Positions 51,862 to 59,882 of a DNA stretch of 64,000 nt are shown here, in pieces. The translations under genes and the position numbers were made by a program. This stretch comes from Dyella_A sp049445995. Lineage in GTDB: Bacteria > Pseudomonadota > Gammaproteobacteria > Xanthomonadales > Rhodanobacteraceae. The notes below the pieces were generated by a model, which saw only the letters and a list, made by a program, of their open reading frames with translations, made no database searches and was not told the origin of the DNA. Each line of letters starts with the position of its first letter. Position 1 is the first letter of the stretch. Location of the stretch: positions 1 through 64,000 of the forward strand of contig NZ_JBMSDZ010000018.1 in NCBI RefSeq assembly GCF_049445995.1, given 5' to 3'.

Positions 51862-52584
51862 TCACGCGCCAGTCGGTGCGGGGGGCGCCGCACGCGCTTG
51901 CCGCAAGCCGGGGCGTGCGCCCAGCACCAGCAGCCACAGCATGAACAGCACCTCGACGAACTGCAGCGGGCCGAGCAGGCCGGATAGCTGGTCCTGCCAA
52001 TCCGGCAAGAGCGCCCATGCAAGGCTCTGCAGCACGTAGGCCAGGCCGTTGAGGATCAGTCCGTAGCCGAACAGGCGCGGCAGGAAACCGGAGCGCTGCA
52101 CCAGCAGCGCCAGCGGGAACAGCCACAGTCCCCACAAGGTCTCGGCGGCACTGACGGTCTGTCCATGCAGTTGCAGGAACAGCATGGCCAGCGCCGTGCG
52201 TTGCGCCGGATCGAATGCGGCCAGCGCTTTGCCGTTATCCACCAGCAGCAGGACGGCCGCGTCGTTGAGTACATTGAAGAAGTACAGCGCCGGCACCAGC
52301 GCCCCGCCCAGCAACAACATGGCGATGCCATGTTGCCGATGCACCTTGCCGAGCAGGCGGAAGAGCACCAGTACCATGAAGGCCTGCAATGCGCCGCAGA
52401 CGAGGTCGGCGGCGAGTCCGAACCGGAACAGCGTCTCGTGGCTCGCGATGTTCGCGATGGTGGCCGCTGCATCGCCGCTCACAAACAGGGCGGTTGGCAC
52501 GTAGATCAGGCGATATGGCGCGATCAGCACTACCAGCAGGTAGAGCAGGCCGGCCAGCCGTGCGCTTCGATTACGCGGACTCAT
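51862..52584 (-). CDS. DUF4386 family membrane protein (copy 2)
   Basis: 240 residues, six membrane segments: RSARLAGLLYLLVVLIAPYRLI at the N-terminus, ETLFRFGLAADLVCGALQAFMVLVLFRLL, and AETLWGLWLFPLALLVQRSGFLPRLFGYGLI. It is a distant paralogue of the gene at 50542 and may form an operon with the DUF6326 gene 32 nt downstream. The frame continues upstream of ATG 52584 into the palindromic element and is not coding there. Confidence 0.8.
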   Translation of the reverse strand: MSPRNRSARLAGLLYLLVVLIAPYRLIYVPTALFVSGDAAATIANIASHETLFRFGLAADLVCGALQAFMVLVLFRLLGKVHRQHGIAMLLLGGALVPALYFFNVLNDAAVLLLVDNGKALAAFDPAQRTALAMLFLQLHGQTVSAAETLWGLWLFPLALLVQRSGFLPRLFGYGLILNGLAYVLQSLAWALLPDWQDQLSGLLGPLQFVEVLFMLWLLVLGARPGLRQARAAPPAPTGA

Positions 52585-52621
52585 GTGCGCTCCATATTCA
52601 CGAAAGGCGGGGGCGAGGCTC

Positions 52622-52801
52622 AGAGGCTGAGAAAAATTCGACCGCCGTAGCGAGAGCGCCGCCAGGCGTTCGTGACAAGGTGCGTTGTGGGCCAATCCGG
52701 GGAGTTTGGTGAACCAAATGACCCGGATTGGCCCGCAGCGCGCCGCCGGCACGGGCGTTTGGCGACGGTCGCAGTAGGCGGGCGATTTTTTCTCAGCCTC
52801 T
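52622..52801. repeat. 180-bp long palindrome (MITE-like hairpin element)
   Basis: Two colinear 89-nt arms (52622-52710 and 52713-52801) flank a 2-nt centre. The outermost 15 bases (AGAGGCTGAGAAAAA) are identical when one arm is reverse-complemented, and the inner block GGGCCAATCCGGG...TTTGGT matches as well; the middle parts have diverged. The element fills the gap between the DUF4386 gene and the DUF2884 lipoprotein gene, touching the stop codon of the latter. It has no coding potential. Same design as the element at 41994, but the sequence is different. Confidence 0.82.
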
Positions 52802-53508
52802 CAGTCGGAGAAAATGGCGAAGCCCTTCTTGCCGTTCGAGTCGATGTCCTTGCCGCAGTCATCCACATCCTTCTGCGTCATGGTCGCGTAGGGGCGAAAC
52901 TCCGGCATGGCCGCGGCGAGCTTCTGCTGCGAGGCGAGCATGTCGGGCAGGCGCAGGCAGAGCTTGGCGGCGGCGGCCTTGATCTGCTCGGTCTGCGGCT
53001 TGATGCGGTCCTCGATCTGCTTGTCGCTCTTGCCGGTGAGTGCGCCCCAGATCGCTTCCTTGGCGGCCTGGGTGCCCAGGTTCGCGCCGTGCTCGCCGAT
53101 CTCCATGCCGGCTTCGGCGATGCCGATGATCTGCTGGCGGTAGTTCACCAGCATCGTGTGCTGCTCCGGCGTGGCCGGCACGGTCTTGCCGGCGATCACC
53201 AGGTCGCCCTGCGGGGTGATCACGGCCTTGGGCAGGTCGCTGTGCTTGGTGTGCTCGCCGTGGCCGACGTGAACGTTGTTGAGGTCGATGTCCCTGGTGG
53301 CCAGTTCCTGCCTGGCCTGCTCGATGCCCTTGTGGATCTCGGCGGAAATCATCGAGGGGGAGGTCTGTTCCTGGGCTTCCTTGACGGCCTGGGTTGCGTT
53401 GTCGGCGCTGTTCGAGCCGGTCTGGTCGGTCTGGCTGCACGCGGCCAGCGGCAGCAGCAACGCCAGCGCCAGGACACTGGTGGTGATCATGCGGTTGGTG
53501 TTCTTCAT
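52801..53508 (-). CDS. DUF2884 (YggN-like) lipoprotein
   Basis: 235 residues with a lipoprotein signal (LALALLLPLAAC, Cys about 24). The mature part has SEIHKGI-like helices and AVITPQGDLVIAGKTVPATPEQHTML followed by a long helical region with amphipathic segments, the pattern of YggN/DUF2884. Function unknown; the protein should be periplasmic and membrane-tethered. The frame is open further upstream but lacks features there; ATG 53508 gives the signal peptide. The stop codon is at the edge of the long palindrome. Confidence 0.72.
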   Translation of the reverse strand: MKNTNRMITTSVLALALLLPLAACSQTDQTGSNSADNATQAVKEAQEQTSPSMISAEIHKGIEQARQELATRDIDLNNVHVGHGEHTKHSDLPKAVITPQGDLVIAGKTVPATPEQHTMLVNYRQQIIGIAEAGMEIGEHGANLGTQAAKEAIWGALTGKSDKQIEDRIKPQTEQIKAAAAKLCLRLPDMLASQQKLAAAMPEFRPYATMTQKDVDDCGKDIDSNGKKGFAIFSD

Positions 53509-53745
53509 CGGATTTCTTCCTGCTTGGGATGATGGAGGTGTTCGCCTCGCCGGGACGCATGCGGGCACGCCGCTGCAGCCTGGACGTGGCTGCGGGCCGG
53601 GTAACTGGTCGCTGTGGCCTTTGTGGCACTCGCTCGCGCTGTCGGCGGCGATCGGCTGGCCGTAGGGCTTGAATGCATCCAGTCGGATGGGAAGAAAGCG
53701 CAGGCGCATGGGAGGTTTCGTGAGATCCGTCGTCGGGAATGGGGT

Positions 53746-53763
53746 GGCGGCCGTGCGGCCGCC
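53746..53763 (-). terminator. Hairpin after the ABC permease gene
   Basis: GGCGGCC-GCAC-GGCCGCC on the reverse strand is a perfect 7-bp stem 15 nt past the permease stop, without a T-tract. It probably ends or protects the mRNA of the four-gene ABC operon. The rest of 53509-53777 shows no supported gene. Confidence 0.5.
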
Positions 53764-53777
53764 GTCGTGCAGTGATG

Positions 53778-54773
53778 TCAGCTGTCGTCGCGCCAGCGAC
53801 GGAACCAGATGGCGGCGGCAATCAGGCCGATGCCGACGGCCACGCCGATCCACAGGTCGGGGGTACCCATCGCCGCCCAGCTCTGGCCGAGGTTCATCAC
53901 GTCCAGGCCGTTGCCGCTGTTGATCATCACGCCATGGCCGTTGCCGCGGTTGGCGGTGAAGCTGCCGCCTGGGAACACGCTGAACAGGCCGCGCAGCACG
54001 ATCTCTTTCCAAAACCACGTGGCGGGCAGGTTGAACAGGCCCATGATGCCGAACCAGCTGATCAGCAGGCCGGTGGCGACCGGCAGGGCGACCGCCCACA
54101 GGAAGGGCTTGCTGCGCGCCCAGGCCGAGCAGAGCAGCAGCCAGCCGGCGGAGGGCAGGGCCCAGAGCACGTACACCGGGATGTAGCCGAGCAGGTTGCC
54201 CATGACGCGCAGCGGATGGGCCTGCGTCAGCAGCTGCCACACGTTGACGCCGTGGAAGGACAGGGTGATCGCCACCATCAGCAGCTGCGCCATGCCGGCG
54301 ACGATGCCCACCACCACGGCGATCGCCGGGGCCAGCACGGTGGCGCTGAGCACCTTGGACAGCACGGTGCCGGTGTCGGAGATCGGCAGCGACTTCCAGA
54401 ACAGGATGCTGCGGTCGCGACGGTCGTCGTACAGCGCGCCGAGGCAGTAGAAGAACACCACGAAGCCGAGCACCACGGTGATCAGTGCCATCGAGGAGTA
54501 CATCGCCACATCCAGCACCATGCCCACCTTGCTCATGTCGCCGGCGTCCATGCGGGACATGACGTCGCGCAGCTGCCCGCTGGCGCCAAAGCGGATGCCG
54601 TGGCGGGCGCCCAGCACTTCGGCGGTGATGATGCCCATCAGGTTGAGCAGCAGGAAGATGCCGCCGGTGATCACCGGCGCCCACAGGAAGCCGCCGCGGT
54701 GTTCCCAGAACTCGCGCTTCACCAGCCAGTACATATTCGTCAGGGCGGAGTTTTTCGGGGCCAGGGTTTTCAT
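53778..54773 (-). CDS. ABC transporter permease
   Basis: 331 residues with six membrane segments and a large extracytoplasmic loop between the first and second (about residues 50-100), as in ABC-2-type export permeases. Cytoplasmic loop LYDDRRDRSILFWKSLPISD is the coupling region typical of the ABC2 superfamily. AAGGGA precedes the ATG. The start overlaps the ATPase stop by 4 nt, so they form one transporter. The substrate is unknown; YtrA-controlled relatives respond to cell-wall antibiotics. Confidence 0.85.
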   Translation of the reverse strand: MKTLAPKNSALTNMYWLVKREFWEHRGGFLWAPVITGGIFLLLNLMGIITAEVLGARHGIRFGASGQLRDVMSRMDAGDMSKVGMVLDVAMYSSMALITVVLGFVVFFYCLGALYDDRRDRSILFWKSLPISDTGTVLSKVLSATVLAPAIAVVVGIVAGMAQLLMVAITLSFHGVNVWQLLTQAHPLRVMGNLLGYIPVYVLWALPSAGWLLLCSAWARSKPFLWAVALPVATGLLISWFGIMGLFNLPATWFWKEIVLRGLFSVFPGGSFTANRGNGHGVMINSGNGLDVMNLGQSWAAMGTPDLWIGVAVGIGLIAAAIWFRRWRDDS

Positions 54774-55627
54774 GCGTAGGTTCCCTTCATGGTGGCGACG
54801 AACAGGTCGCTGACCGAGGGCCGGCGGGTTTCGCCCAGCGCCTCCAGCTGCGCGCGTTCGACGCCGTCGAACAGGAAGATGCTCTTGCCGAAGACCTGGC
54901 GCTCGTCGATCGGGCGCAACTGCCGGGCGGCATCGGTGCGGTCGGCCGCCACCATCACCTCGATGAAGCGCTCGCCGACGGCGTCCATGTCGGCGTCCAG
55001 CACGATCCTGCCGTCGCGGATGAACATCAGGTCGGTGAGGATGTGTTCCACCTCTTCCACCTGGTGGGTGGTGACGATGATGGTCTTGTCCTCGTCGAAG
55101 TAGTCTTCCAGCAGGTTCTGGTAGAACTGCTTGCGGTAGAGGATGTCCAGGCCCAGCGTGGGTTCGTCCAGCACCAGCAGGCGGGCGTCGATGGCCATCA
55201 CCAGCGCCAGGTGCAACTGCACGATCATGCCCTTGGACATCTGCCTGACGCGCATGTCCGGGGTCAGCTTGGTGCGCTTGAGGAAGGCCTCGCACCTGGC
55301 GCGCTCGAAGCGCGGATGGATCGCGGCGACGAAGTCCACCGCGTCGCGCACCTTCAGCCAGCGCGGCAGCACGGCGACGTCGGCGATGAAGCACACCTGC
55401 TCCATCAGCTTGTTGCGCTCGGTGCGCGGGTCCATGCCCATCACGCTCAGCTGGCCCTCGAACGGGGTCAGCCCGAGGATCGCCTTGAGCGCGGTGGTCT
55501 TGCCGGCACCGTTGGGGCCGATCAGGCCCACGATGCGGCCGGACGGGATGGTGAAGCTCACGTTGTCCAGCGCGGCGGTGTTCTTGTAGCGCTTGCTCAG
55601 GCCAGTGGCGGTGACGACGGCGTTCAT
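54770..55627 (-). CDS. ABC transporter ATP-binding protein
   Basis: 285 residues. Walker A GLIGPNGAGKTTALKAI, a degenerate signature VRQMSKGM (in place of LSGGQ), Walker B ARLLVLDEPTLGLD and the H-loop IIVTTHQVEEVEHI. MSKGM instead of LSGGQ is seen in the YtrB/YhcG group, which is encoded next to GntR-YtrA regulators, exactly as here. The last 70 residues form a C-terminal regulatory domain. Confidence 0.92.
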   Translation of the reverse strand: MNAVVTATGLSKRYKNTAALDNVSFTIPSGRIVGLIGPNGAGKTTALKAILGLTPFEGQLSVMGMDPRTERNKLMEQVCFIADVAVLPRWLKVRDAVDFVAAIHPRFERARCEAFLKRTKLTPDMRVRQMSKGMIVQLHLALVMAIDARLLVLDEPTLGLDILYRKQFYQNLLEDYFDEDKTIIVTTHQVEEVEHILTDLMFIRDGRIVLDADMDAVGERFIEVMVAADRTDAARQLRPIDERQVFGKSIFLFDGVERAQLEALGETRRPSVSDLFVATMKGTYA

Positions 55628-55998
55628 GCGTTTTTCTCCGGGCCGTCGCCGGCTTCGCGCAGCAGGGTCTTCAGGTCCAGGCCCAGCCGCTGGATCCGCG
55701 CGAACAGGGTGGGCCACTCCTCGCGCAGAAAGCGCTCGCGCTCGGATTTCAACAGTGCCTCACGCGCTCCATCGTTGACGAACATGCCCAGTCCCCTCCT
55801 TTTCTCAACCAGTTGATCGTCGACCAGCTCCTGATAGGCCTTGGAGACGGTCAGTGGATTGATCTGGAAATCCGCTGCCACCTGGCGTACCGACGGCAGC
55901 GGGTCGCCTTCGTTCAAGGCGCCGTCCAGGATCATCGCCACCACGCGTTCACGCAGCTGGCGATAGATCGGGACGCTGTCGTTCCAGGTAATGGTCAT
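55624..55998 (-). CDS. GntR family regulator, YtrA subfamily
   Basis: 124 residues: winged HTH at about 10-75 (PIYRQLRERVVAMILDGAL, DPLPSVRQVAADFQINPLTVSKAYQELV, EKRRGLGMFV) and a short C-terminal helix pair for dimerisation, the small effector domain that defines YtrA. It overlaps the ATPase start by 4 nt. It most likely represses its own operon through the 22-bp palindrome at 56357. Confidence 0.93.
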   Translation of the reverse strand: MTITWNDSVPIYRQLRERVVAMILDGALNEGDPLPSVRQVAADFQINPLTVSKAYQELVDDQLVEKRRGLGMFVNDGAREALLKSERERFLREEWPTLFARIQRLGLDLKTLLREAGDGPEKNA

Positions 55999-56001
55999 GT
56001 C

Positions 56002-56325
56002 TTATTCCTTGGTGATGCGGCCGAGCCTGTTGCCGAAAGAGTAGTAGGGCATCGCCATTTGCGATCCGACCAGCGGGATGTCGGCTTCGGCGCGGCCACC
56101 GAGGCCGTTCGGGGCCGGCAGGGCGGGAGCATGGCTGACCGCGCTGAGGGCGGCGGCGCGCAGTTCTTCGGCGCTCGGGCTGACGTTGACCGGGGCCAGG
56201 TCGATGACGCGGATGCCGTCGATCTCGGCCACCGGGGCGCGGGTGATGCCGTGGTTCATGGAGGCCAGGCCGGCGGCGGTGACGAGGACGGCGGCGGACA
56301 GGGCGAGCAGGCTCGGCGCTTTCAT
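56002..56325 (-). CDS. Small exported protein, first gene of the GntR-ABC operon
   Basis: 107 residues with an N-terminal signal or anchor (LLALSAAVLVTAAGLASM), then an Ala/Pro-rich region (SPSAEELRAAALSAVSHAPALPAPNG) and a conserved-looking end (YYSFGNRLGRITKE). A strong ribosome binding site (AAAGGAGAT) precedes ATG 56325. It is the promoter-proximal gene, 3 nt before gntR. No family recognised. It may be a periplasmic partner or substrate of the ABC transporter. Confidence 0.72.
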   Translation of the reverse strand: MKAPSLLALSAAVLVTAAGLASMNHGITRAPVAEIDGIRVIDLAPVNVSPSAEELRAAALSAVSHAPALPAPNGLGGRAEADIPLVGSQMAMPYYSFGNRLGRITKE

Positions 56326-56356
56326 GACGGATCTCCTTTAGTGATCTCGTGAACCG

Positions 56357-56378
56357 GTGTTGTGGTTAACTATAACAC
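56357..56378 (-). promoter_or_regulatory. 22-bp palindromic operator over the -10 element
   Basis: GTGTTATAGTT-AACCACAACAC on the reverse strand: the two 11-nt halves match at 9 positions as inverted repeats. It covers the -10 box and lies directly in front of the operon coding for a YtrA-type repressor, so auto-repression is the natural reading. Confidence 0.8.
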
Positions 56379-56396
56379 AATGTTTCGAGCCGTCAA
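56369..56396 (-). promoter_or_regulatory. Sigma-70 promoter of the GntR-ABC operon
   Basis: Reverse strand TTGACG (56396-56391), a 16-bp spacer, and TATAGT (56374-56369), matching the consensus at 5 of 6 in both boxes. Distance to ATG 56325 is about 44 nt, with a good ribosome binding site. The palindromic operator overlaps the -10 box. Confidence 0.85.
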
Positions 56397-56471
56397 GCGG
56401 CGGGGCCGGATTTCGCAACATGACGGATGGCCTATGCCTGCCCGGGAAACCCTATGCCTGTCCGGAAAGCG

Positions 56472-56774
56472 CTGCATCGAGGCGATCAGGTCCAGTTGCC
56501 TGAAGCGCGGGATGTCGGTCACCGCCACGATCTGCGCGTGCTCGACGCGGTTGCGGAAGGCCTTCGCTTCCGGATGCACCTTGTAGGCGGCGGCGTAGCT
56601 GTCCAGTACCTTGCGGTTGGCCGTGTCGCCGATGGCGTGGATGCACACCTGGTAGCCCTTGCCGAAGGCCTTCTCGATCATCGCGGTGGGCTGCGGCTGC
56701 GGCTGGAACAGCAGGCCGCGGTTGTGCGTGTCGTCGGAGTAGGGCGACAGCAGCGCCACGCCCTCGGCGCGCAC
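56472..56774 (-). pseudogene. Internal fragment of a YtcJ-like amidohydrolase
   Basis: About 101 codons keep the pattern of the amidohydrolase family 3: EGVALLSPYSDDTHNRGLLF, GYQVCIHAIGDTANRKVLDSY with the metal-binding His in HAIGD, FRNRVEHAQIV and FRQLDLIASMQ. Family members have over 500 residues with both sides continuing, but here the similarity starts abruptly and stops after ASMQ, where unrelated sequence follows. Both ends are lost, so this is a relic. Bases 56775-56897 hold no gene. Confidence 0.82.
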
Positions 56775-56897
56775 GGACTCGATGTCATGGCGAAATCCTC
56801 GTGCCCGTGCGGATGCCGGCAGTCCGGCGTGGCAGGGAACGATGGATTGCGAACGATAAACCGATAATATGGGTAAATAAGGACGTATTGTCTTTTA

Positions 56898-57881
56898 ATG
56901 GGAACAATCATGTATCCACTCACCGGTACCCTGCAGGACCTCAACGATCTCTACTTCTTCGCCGCCGTGGTGGAGTACAGCGGCTTTTCGGCGGCCGGTC
57001 GGGCGCTGGGCATTCCCAAGTCGCGGCTGAGCAAGCGCATCGCGCAACTGGAAGAGCGCCTCGGCGTGCGACTGCTGCAGCGGACCACGCGGCGCTTCGT
57101 GGTGACCGAGGTGGGCGAGCGCTTCTACGGGCACTGCCGTGCGGTGCTGGAGGAGGCCCGCGCCGCGCAGGACGCGGTGGACGAACTGCGCGCCGAGCCG
57201 CGCGGCATCGTGCGCCTGAGCTGCCCGGTATCGCTGACCCAGACCATGCTGGCCCAGGTGTTGCCGGACTTCCTGCTGCAGTACCCGAAGGTGCAGGTGC
57301 GGGTGGTGGCGACCAACCGGCGCGTGGACGTGATCAGCGAGGGCATCGACCTTGCCATCCGCGTGCGCAACAAGCTCGACACCGACGCCACGCTGGTGGT
57401 GCGCAGCTTCGGCCAGTCGCGCGTGCTGCCGGTGGCCAGCCCGCGCCTGCTCGACGAGCGCGGCCGCCCGTCCACGCCGGCGGAACTCTCCGCGCTGCCG
57501 GCGCTGTCGATGAGCGAGCACGACGGCGCGCAGAGCTGGGAGCTGATCGATGCGTCCGGCGAGCGCGTGGTGGTGGAGATCCAGCCGCGGCTGAGCTGCG
57601 GCGACTTCGCCATGCTGCTGTCCGCCGCCCAGCGCGGTGCCGGCGTGGCGATGCTGCCGGAGTTCGTCTGCGCGCCGGCGGTGGCGCGCGGCGAGCTGGA
57701 GGTGCTGCTGCCGCAATGGAGTGCGCCGGAGGGCGTGATGCACTTCGTCTATCCGAGCCGCCGCGGGCAGCTGCCGGGGGTGCGTGCGCTGGTCGAATTC
57801 CTGGCCGAGCGGCTGCCCGCGGCATCGCGGCAGGAGAGCGACATCTGCAGCCGGCACAAGGCGCAGACGACTACGGTTTGA
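56898..57881 (+). CDS. LysR family transcriptional regulator
   Basis: 327 residues. N-terminal winged HTH (FFAAVVEYSGFSAAGRALGIPKSRLSKRIAQLEERLGVRLLQRTTRRF), then the effector domain from about 100 to 300 (GIVRLSCPVSLTQTML onward). The leading residues to MYPLTGTLQDLNDLYFF include an alternative ATG at 56910 (codon 5). The upstream 60 nt are AT-rich and probably hold the promoter. Its usual divergent target would be the gene to its left, which is only the amidohydrolase relic. Confidence 0.92.
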   Translation: MGTIMYPLTGTLQDLNDLYFFAAVVEYSGFSAAGRALGIPKSRLSKRIAQLEERLGVRLLQRTTRRFVVTEVGERFYGHCRAVLEEARAAQDAVDELRAEPRGIVRLSCPVSLTQTMLAQVLPDFLLQYPKVQVRVVATNRRVDVISEGIDLAIRVRNKLDTDATLVVRSFGQSRVLPVASPRLLDERGRPSTPAELSALPALSMSEHDGAQSWELIDASGERVVVEIQPRLSCGDFAMLLSAAQRGAGVAMLPEFVCAPAVARGELEVLLPQWSAPEGVMHFVYPSRRGQLPGVRALVEFLAERLPAASRQESDICSRHKAQTTTV

Positions 57882-57924
57882 CGCGTGCTAGCATCGCCGT
57901 TTGGCCATCCAGACGTATGAATCC

Positions 57925-59070
57925 ATGCAGACAGGCAGCAAGCTCCCGGCGGTCGGCACCACCATCTTCAGCGTGATGAGCCAGCTGGCGGCCGAGCACA
58001 AGGCGGTGAACCTGGGGCAGGGCTTTCCGGACTTCGAGCCGCCACAGGCACTGCGCGACGCGGTGACGCGCGCGATGGCCGATGGCCGCAACCAGTACGC
58101 GCCGGGCATCGGCCTGGCCAGCCTGCGCGAGGAAATCGCGCGCAAGACGCAGCGGCTGTACGGCCATGCGGTGAATCCGGACACCGAGGTCACCGTGACC
58201 TCCGGCGCCACCGAGGCGATCTTCGCGGCGATCGCCGCGCTGGTGCGCCAGGGCGAGGAGGTGATCGTGTTCGATCCCGCCTACGACTGCTACGAGCCGG
58301 CGATCGACCTGCAGGGCGCGCGGGCGGTGCATATTGCGCTGACCCTGCCGGATTTCTCGATCGACTGGCAGCGCGTGCGCGATGCGATCACGCCGCGCAC
58401 GCGGATGATCCTGATCAACAGCCCGCACAATCCGTCCGGAGCCGTGCTCTCGGCGGGCGATCTCGACGCGCTGGCCGATCTCGTGCGCGATACCGACATC
58501 GTGGTGCTGTCCGACGAGGTGTACGAGCACATCGTCTACGACGGCGCCGCGCACCAGAGCGTGCTGCGCCACCCGGAACTGGCCGCGCGCAGCGTGGTGG
58601 TGTCGAGCTTCGGCAAGACCTATCACTGCACCGGCTGGAAGGTCGGCTACGCGGTGGCGCCCGCCGCGCTGAGCGCGGAATTCCGCAAGGTGCACCAGTA
58701 CCTCACCTTCTGCACCTTCCACCCGGTACAGGTGGCGTTCGCCGAATTCTTGGCGAGCACGCCGGGGCACTACCTGGAACTGCCGGTGTTCTACCAGGCC
58801 AAGCGCGACCGCTTCCGCGCGCTGCTGGCGCCGTCGCGCTTCAGGCTGCTCGACGTGCCGGGCGGCTATTTCCAGCTGGTCGACTACTCGGCCATCCGCG
58901 ACGAGGACGACCTGGCCTTCTGCCAGTGGCTGGTGCGCGAGGGCGGCGTGGCGGCGATTCCGCTGACGCCGTTCTGCGCCACGCCGCCGGGTACGCGCCT
59001 GGCGCGGCTGTGCTTCGCCAAGAGCGACGCCACCATGGAAGCGGCGGCCGAGCGGCTGTGCCGCCTGTGA
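57925..59070 (+). CDS. PLP-dependent aminotransferase (methionine/glutamine transaminase type)
   Basis: 381 residues with SKLPAVGTTIFSVMSQLAAEH, VNLGQGFPDFEPP, YAPGIGLASLREEIA, NSPHNPSGAVLS, VLSDEVYEHIVYDG and the PLP-lysine motif SFGKTYHCTGWKVGY. The opening is like E. coli YbdL and kynurenine/glutamine transaminase K. It transfers the amino group of glutamine or methionine to 2-oxo acids. ATG 57925 gives the family start; TTG 57901 is possible. The next gene is 5 nt downstream. Confidence 0.9.
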   Translation: MQTGSKLPAVGTTIFSVMSQLAAEHKAVNLGQGFPDFEPPQALRDAVTRAMADGRNQYAPGIGLASLREEIARKTQRLYGHAVNPDTEVTVTSGATEAIFAAIAALVRQGEEVIVFDPAYDCYEPAIDLQGARAVHIALTLPDFSIDWQRVRDAITPRTRMILINSPHNPSGAVLSAGDLDALADLVRDTDIVVLSDEVYEHIVYDGAAHQSVLRHPELAARSVVVSSFGKTYHCTGWKVGYAVAPAALSAEFRKVHQYLTFCTFHPVQVAFAEFLASTPGHYLELPVFYQAKRDRFRALLAPSRFRLLDVPGGYFQLVDYSAIRDEDDLAFCQWLVREGGVAAIPLTPFCATPPGTRLARLCFAKSDATMEAAAERLCRL

Positions 59071-59075
59071 CGACC

Positions 59076-59876
59076 ATGCAGCCACTCACCGTCACGCTCG
59101 TGCAGGGCGCCACGCGCTGGCACGACGCCGAAGCCAACCGCGAGTACTACGGCGCACTGGTGCGTGCGCACGCCGGCGCGAGCGACCTGTTTGTGCTGCC
59201 GGAAACCTTCCTTTCCGGCTTCAGCAACGACACGCGCGCCAGCGCCGAGAACATGGACGGCCCGGGCGTGGCCTGGCTGCGCGCGCTGGCGGCCGGGGTC
59301 GGCGCGGTGATCACCGGCAGCCTGGCGATCCGCGAGGGCGACACCGTCTACAACCGCTTGCTGTGGGCCACGCCCGACGGCGACCTGCTGCAGTACGACA
59401 AGCGCCATCTGTTCCGCATGGCCGGCGAGCACACCCGCTACGGCGGCGGCAGCGAGCGGCTGATCGTGGAGTTGAACGGCTGGCGCATCCTGCCGCAGGT
59501 CTGCTACGACCTGCGCTTCCCGGTGTGGCTGCGCAACCGACGCAAGGAGGACGCGGCCGGAGGCATGGATTACGACCTCGCGCTGTTCGTCGCCAACTGG
59601 CCGGCGCCGCGCCGCCAGCCGTGGCGCACGTTGCTGCGCGCGCGGGCGATCGAGAACCTCAGTTACGTGATCGGCGTGAACCGCGTCGGGGTGGACGGCA
59701 ACGACCTTCCCTACGCCGGTGACAGTGCAGTGATCGATCCGGTCGGCGAGCCGCTCATCGAATGCGGTGCGCAGGAGCAGGTGGTCACCGTGCGCATCGA
59801 TCCGGCCCCGCTGCTCGCGCATCGCGAGCGCTTTCCCGCGTGGATGGATGCCGACGAGTTCCAGTTGCTTCCGTAA
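59076..59876 (+). CDS. Omega-amidase, nitrilase superfamily (YafV)
   Basis: 266 residues. The Glu-Lys-Cys triad lies in LFVLPETFLSGF, QYDKRHLFRM and PQVCYDLRFPVWLRN. It hydrolyses 2-oxoglutaramate, the product of glutamine transamination, to 2-oxoglutarate. Directly behind a glutamine/methionine-type aminotransferase it completes the glutamine transaminase-omega-amidase pathway that makes the transamination irreversible. ATG 59076 is used; GTG 59067 overlaps the previous stop and is an alternative. Confidence 0.92.
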   Translation: MQPLTVTLVQGATRWHDAEANREYYGALVRAHAGASDLFVLPETFLSGFSNDTRASAENMDGPGVAWLRALAAGVGAVITGSLAIREGDTVYNRLLWATPDGDLLQYDKRHLFRMAGEHTRYGGGSERLIVELNGWRILPQVCYDLRFPVWLRNRRKEDAAGGMDYDLALFVANWPAPRRQPWRTLLRARAIENLSYVIGVNRVGVDGNDLPYAGDSAVIDPVGEPLIECGAQEQVVTVRIDPAPLLAHRERFPAWMDADEFQLLP

Positions 59877-59882
59877 AAGGCC

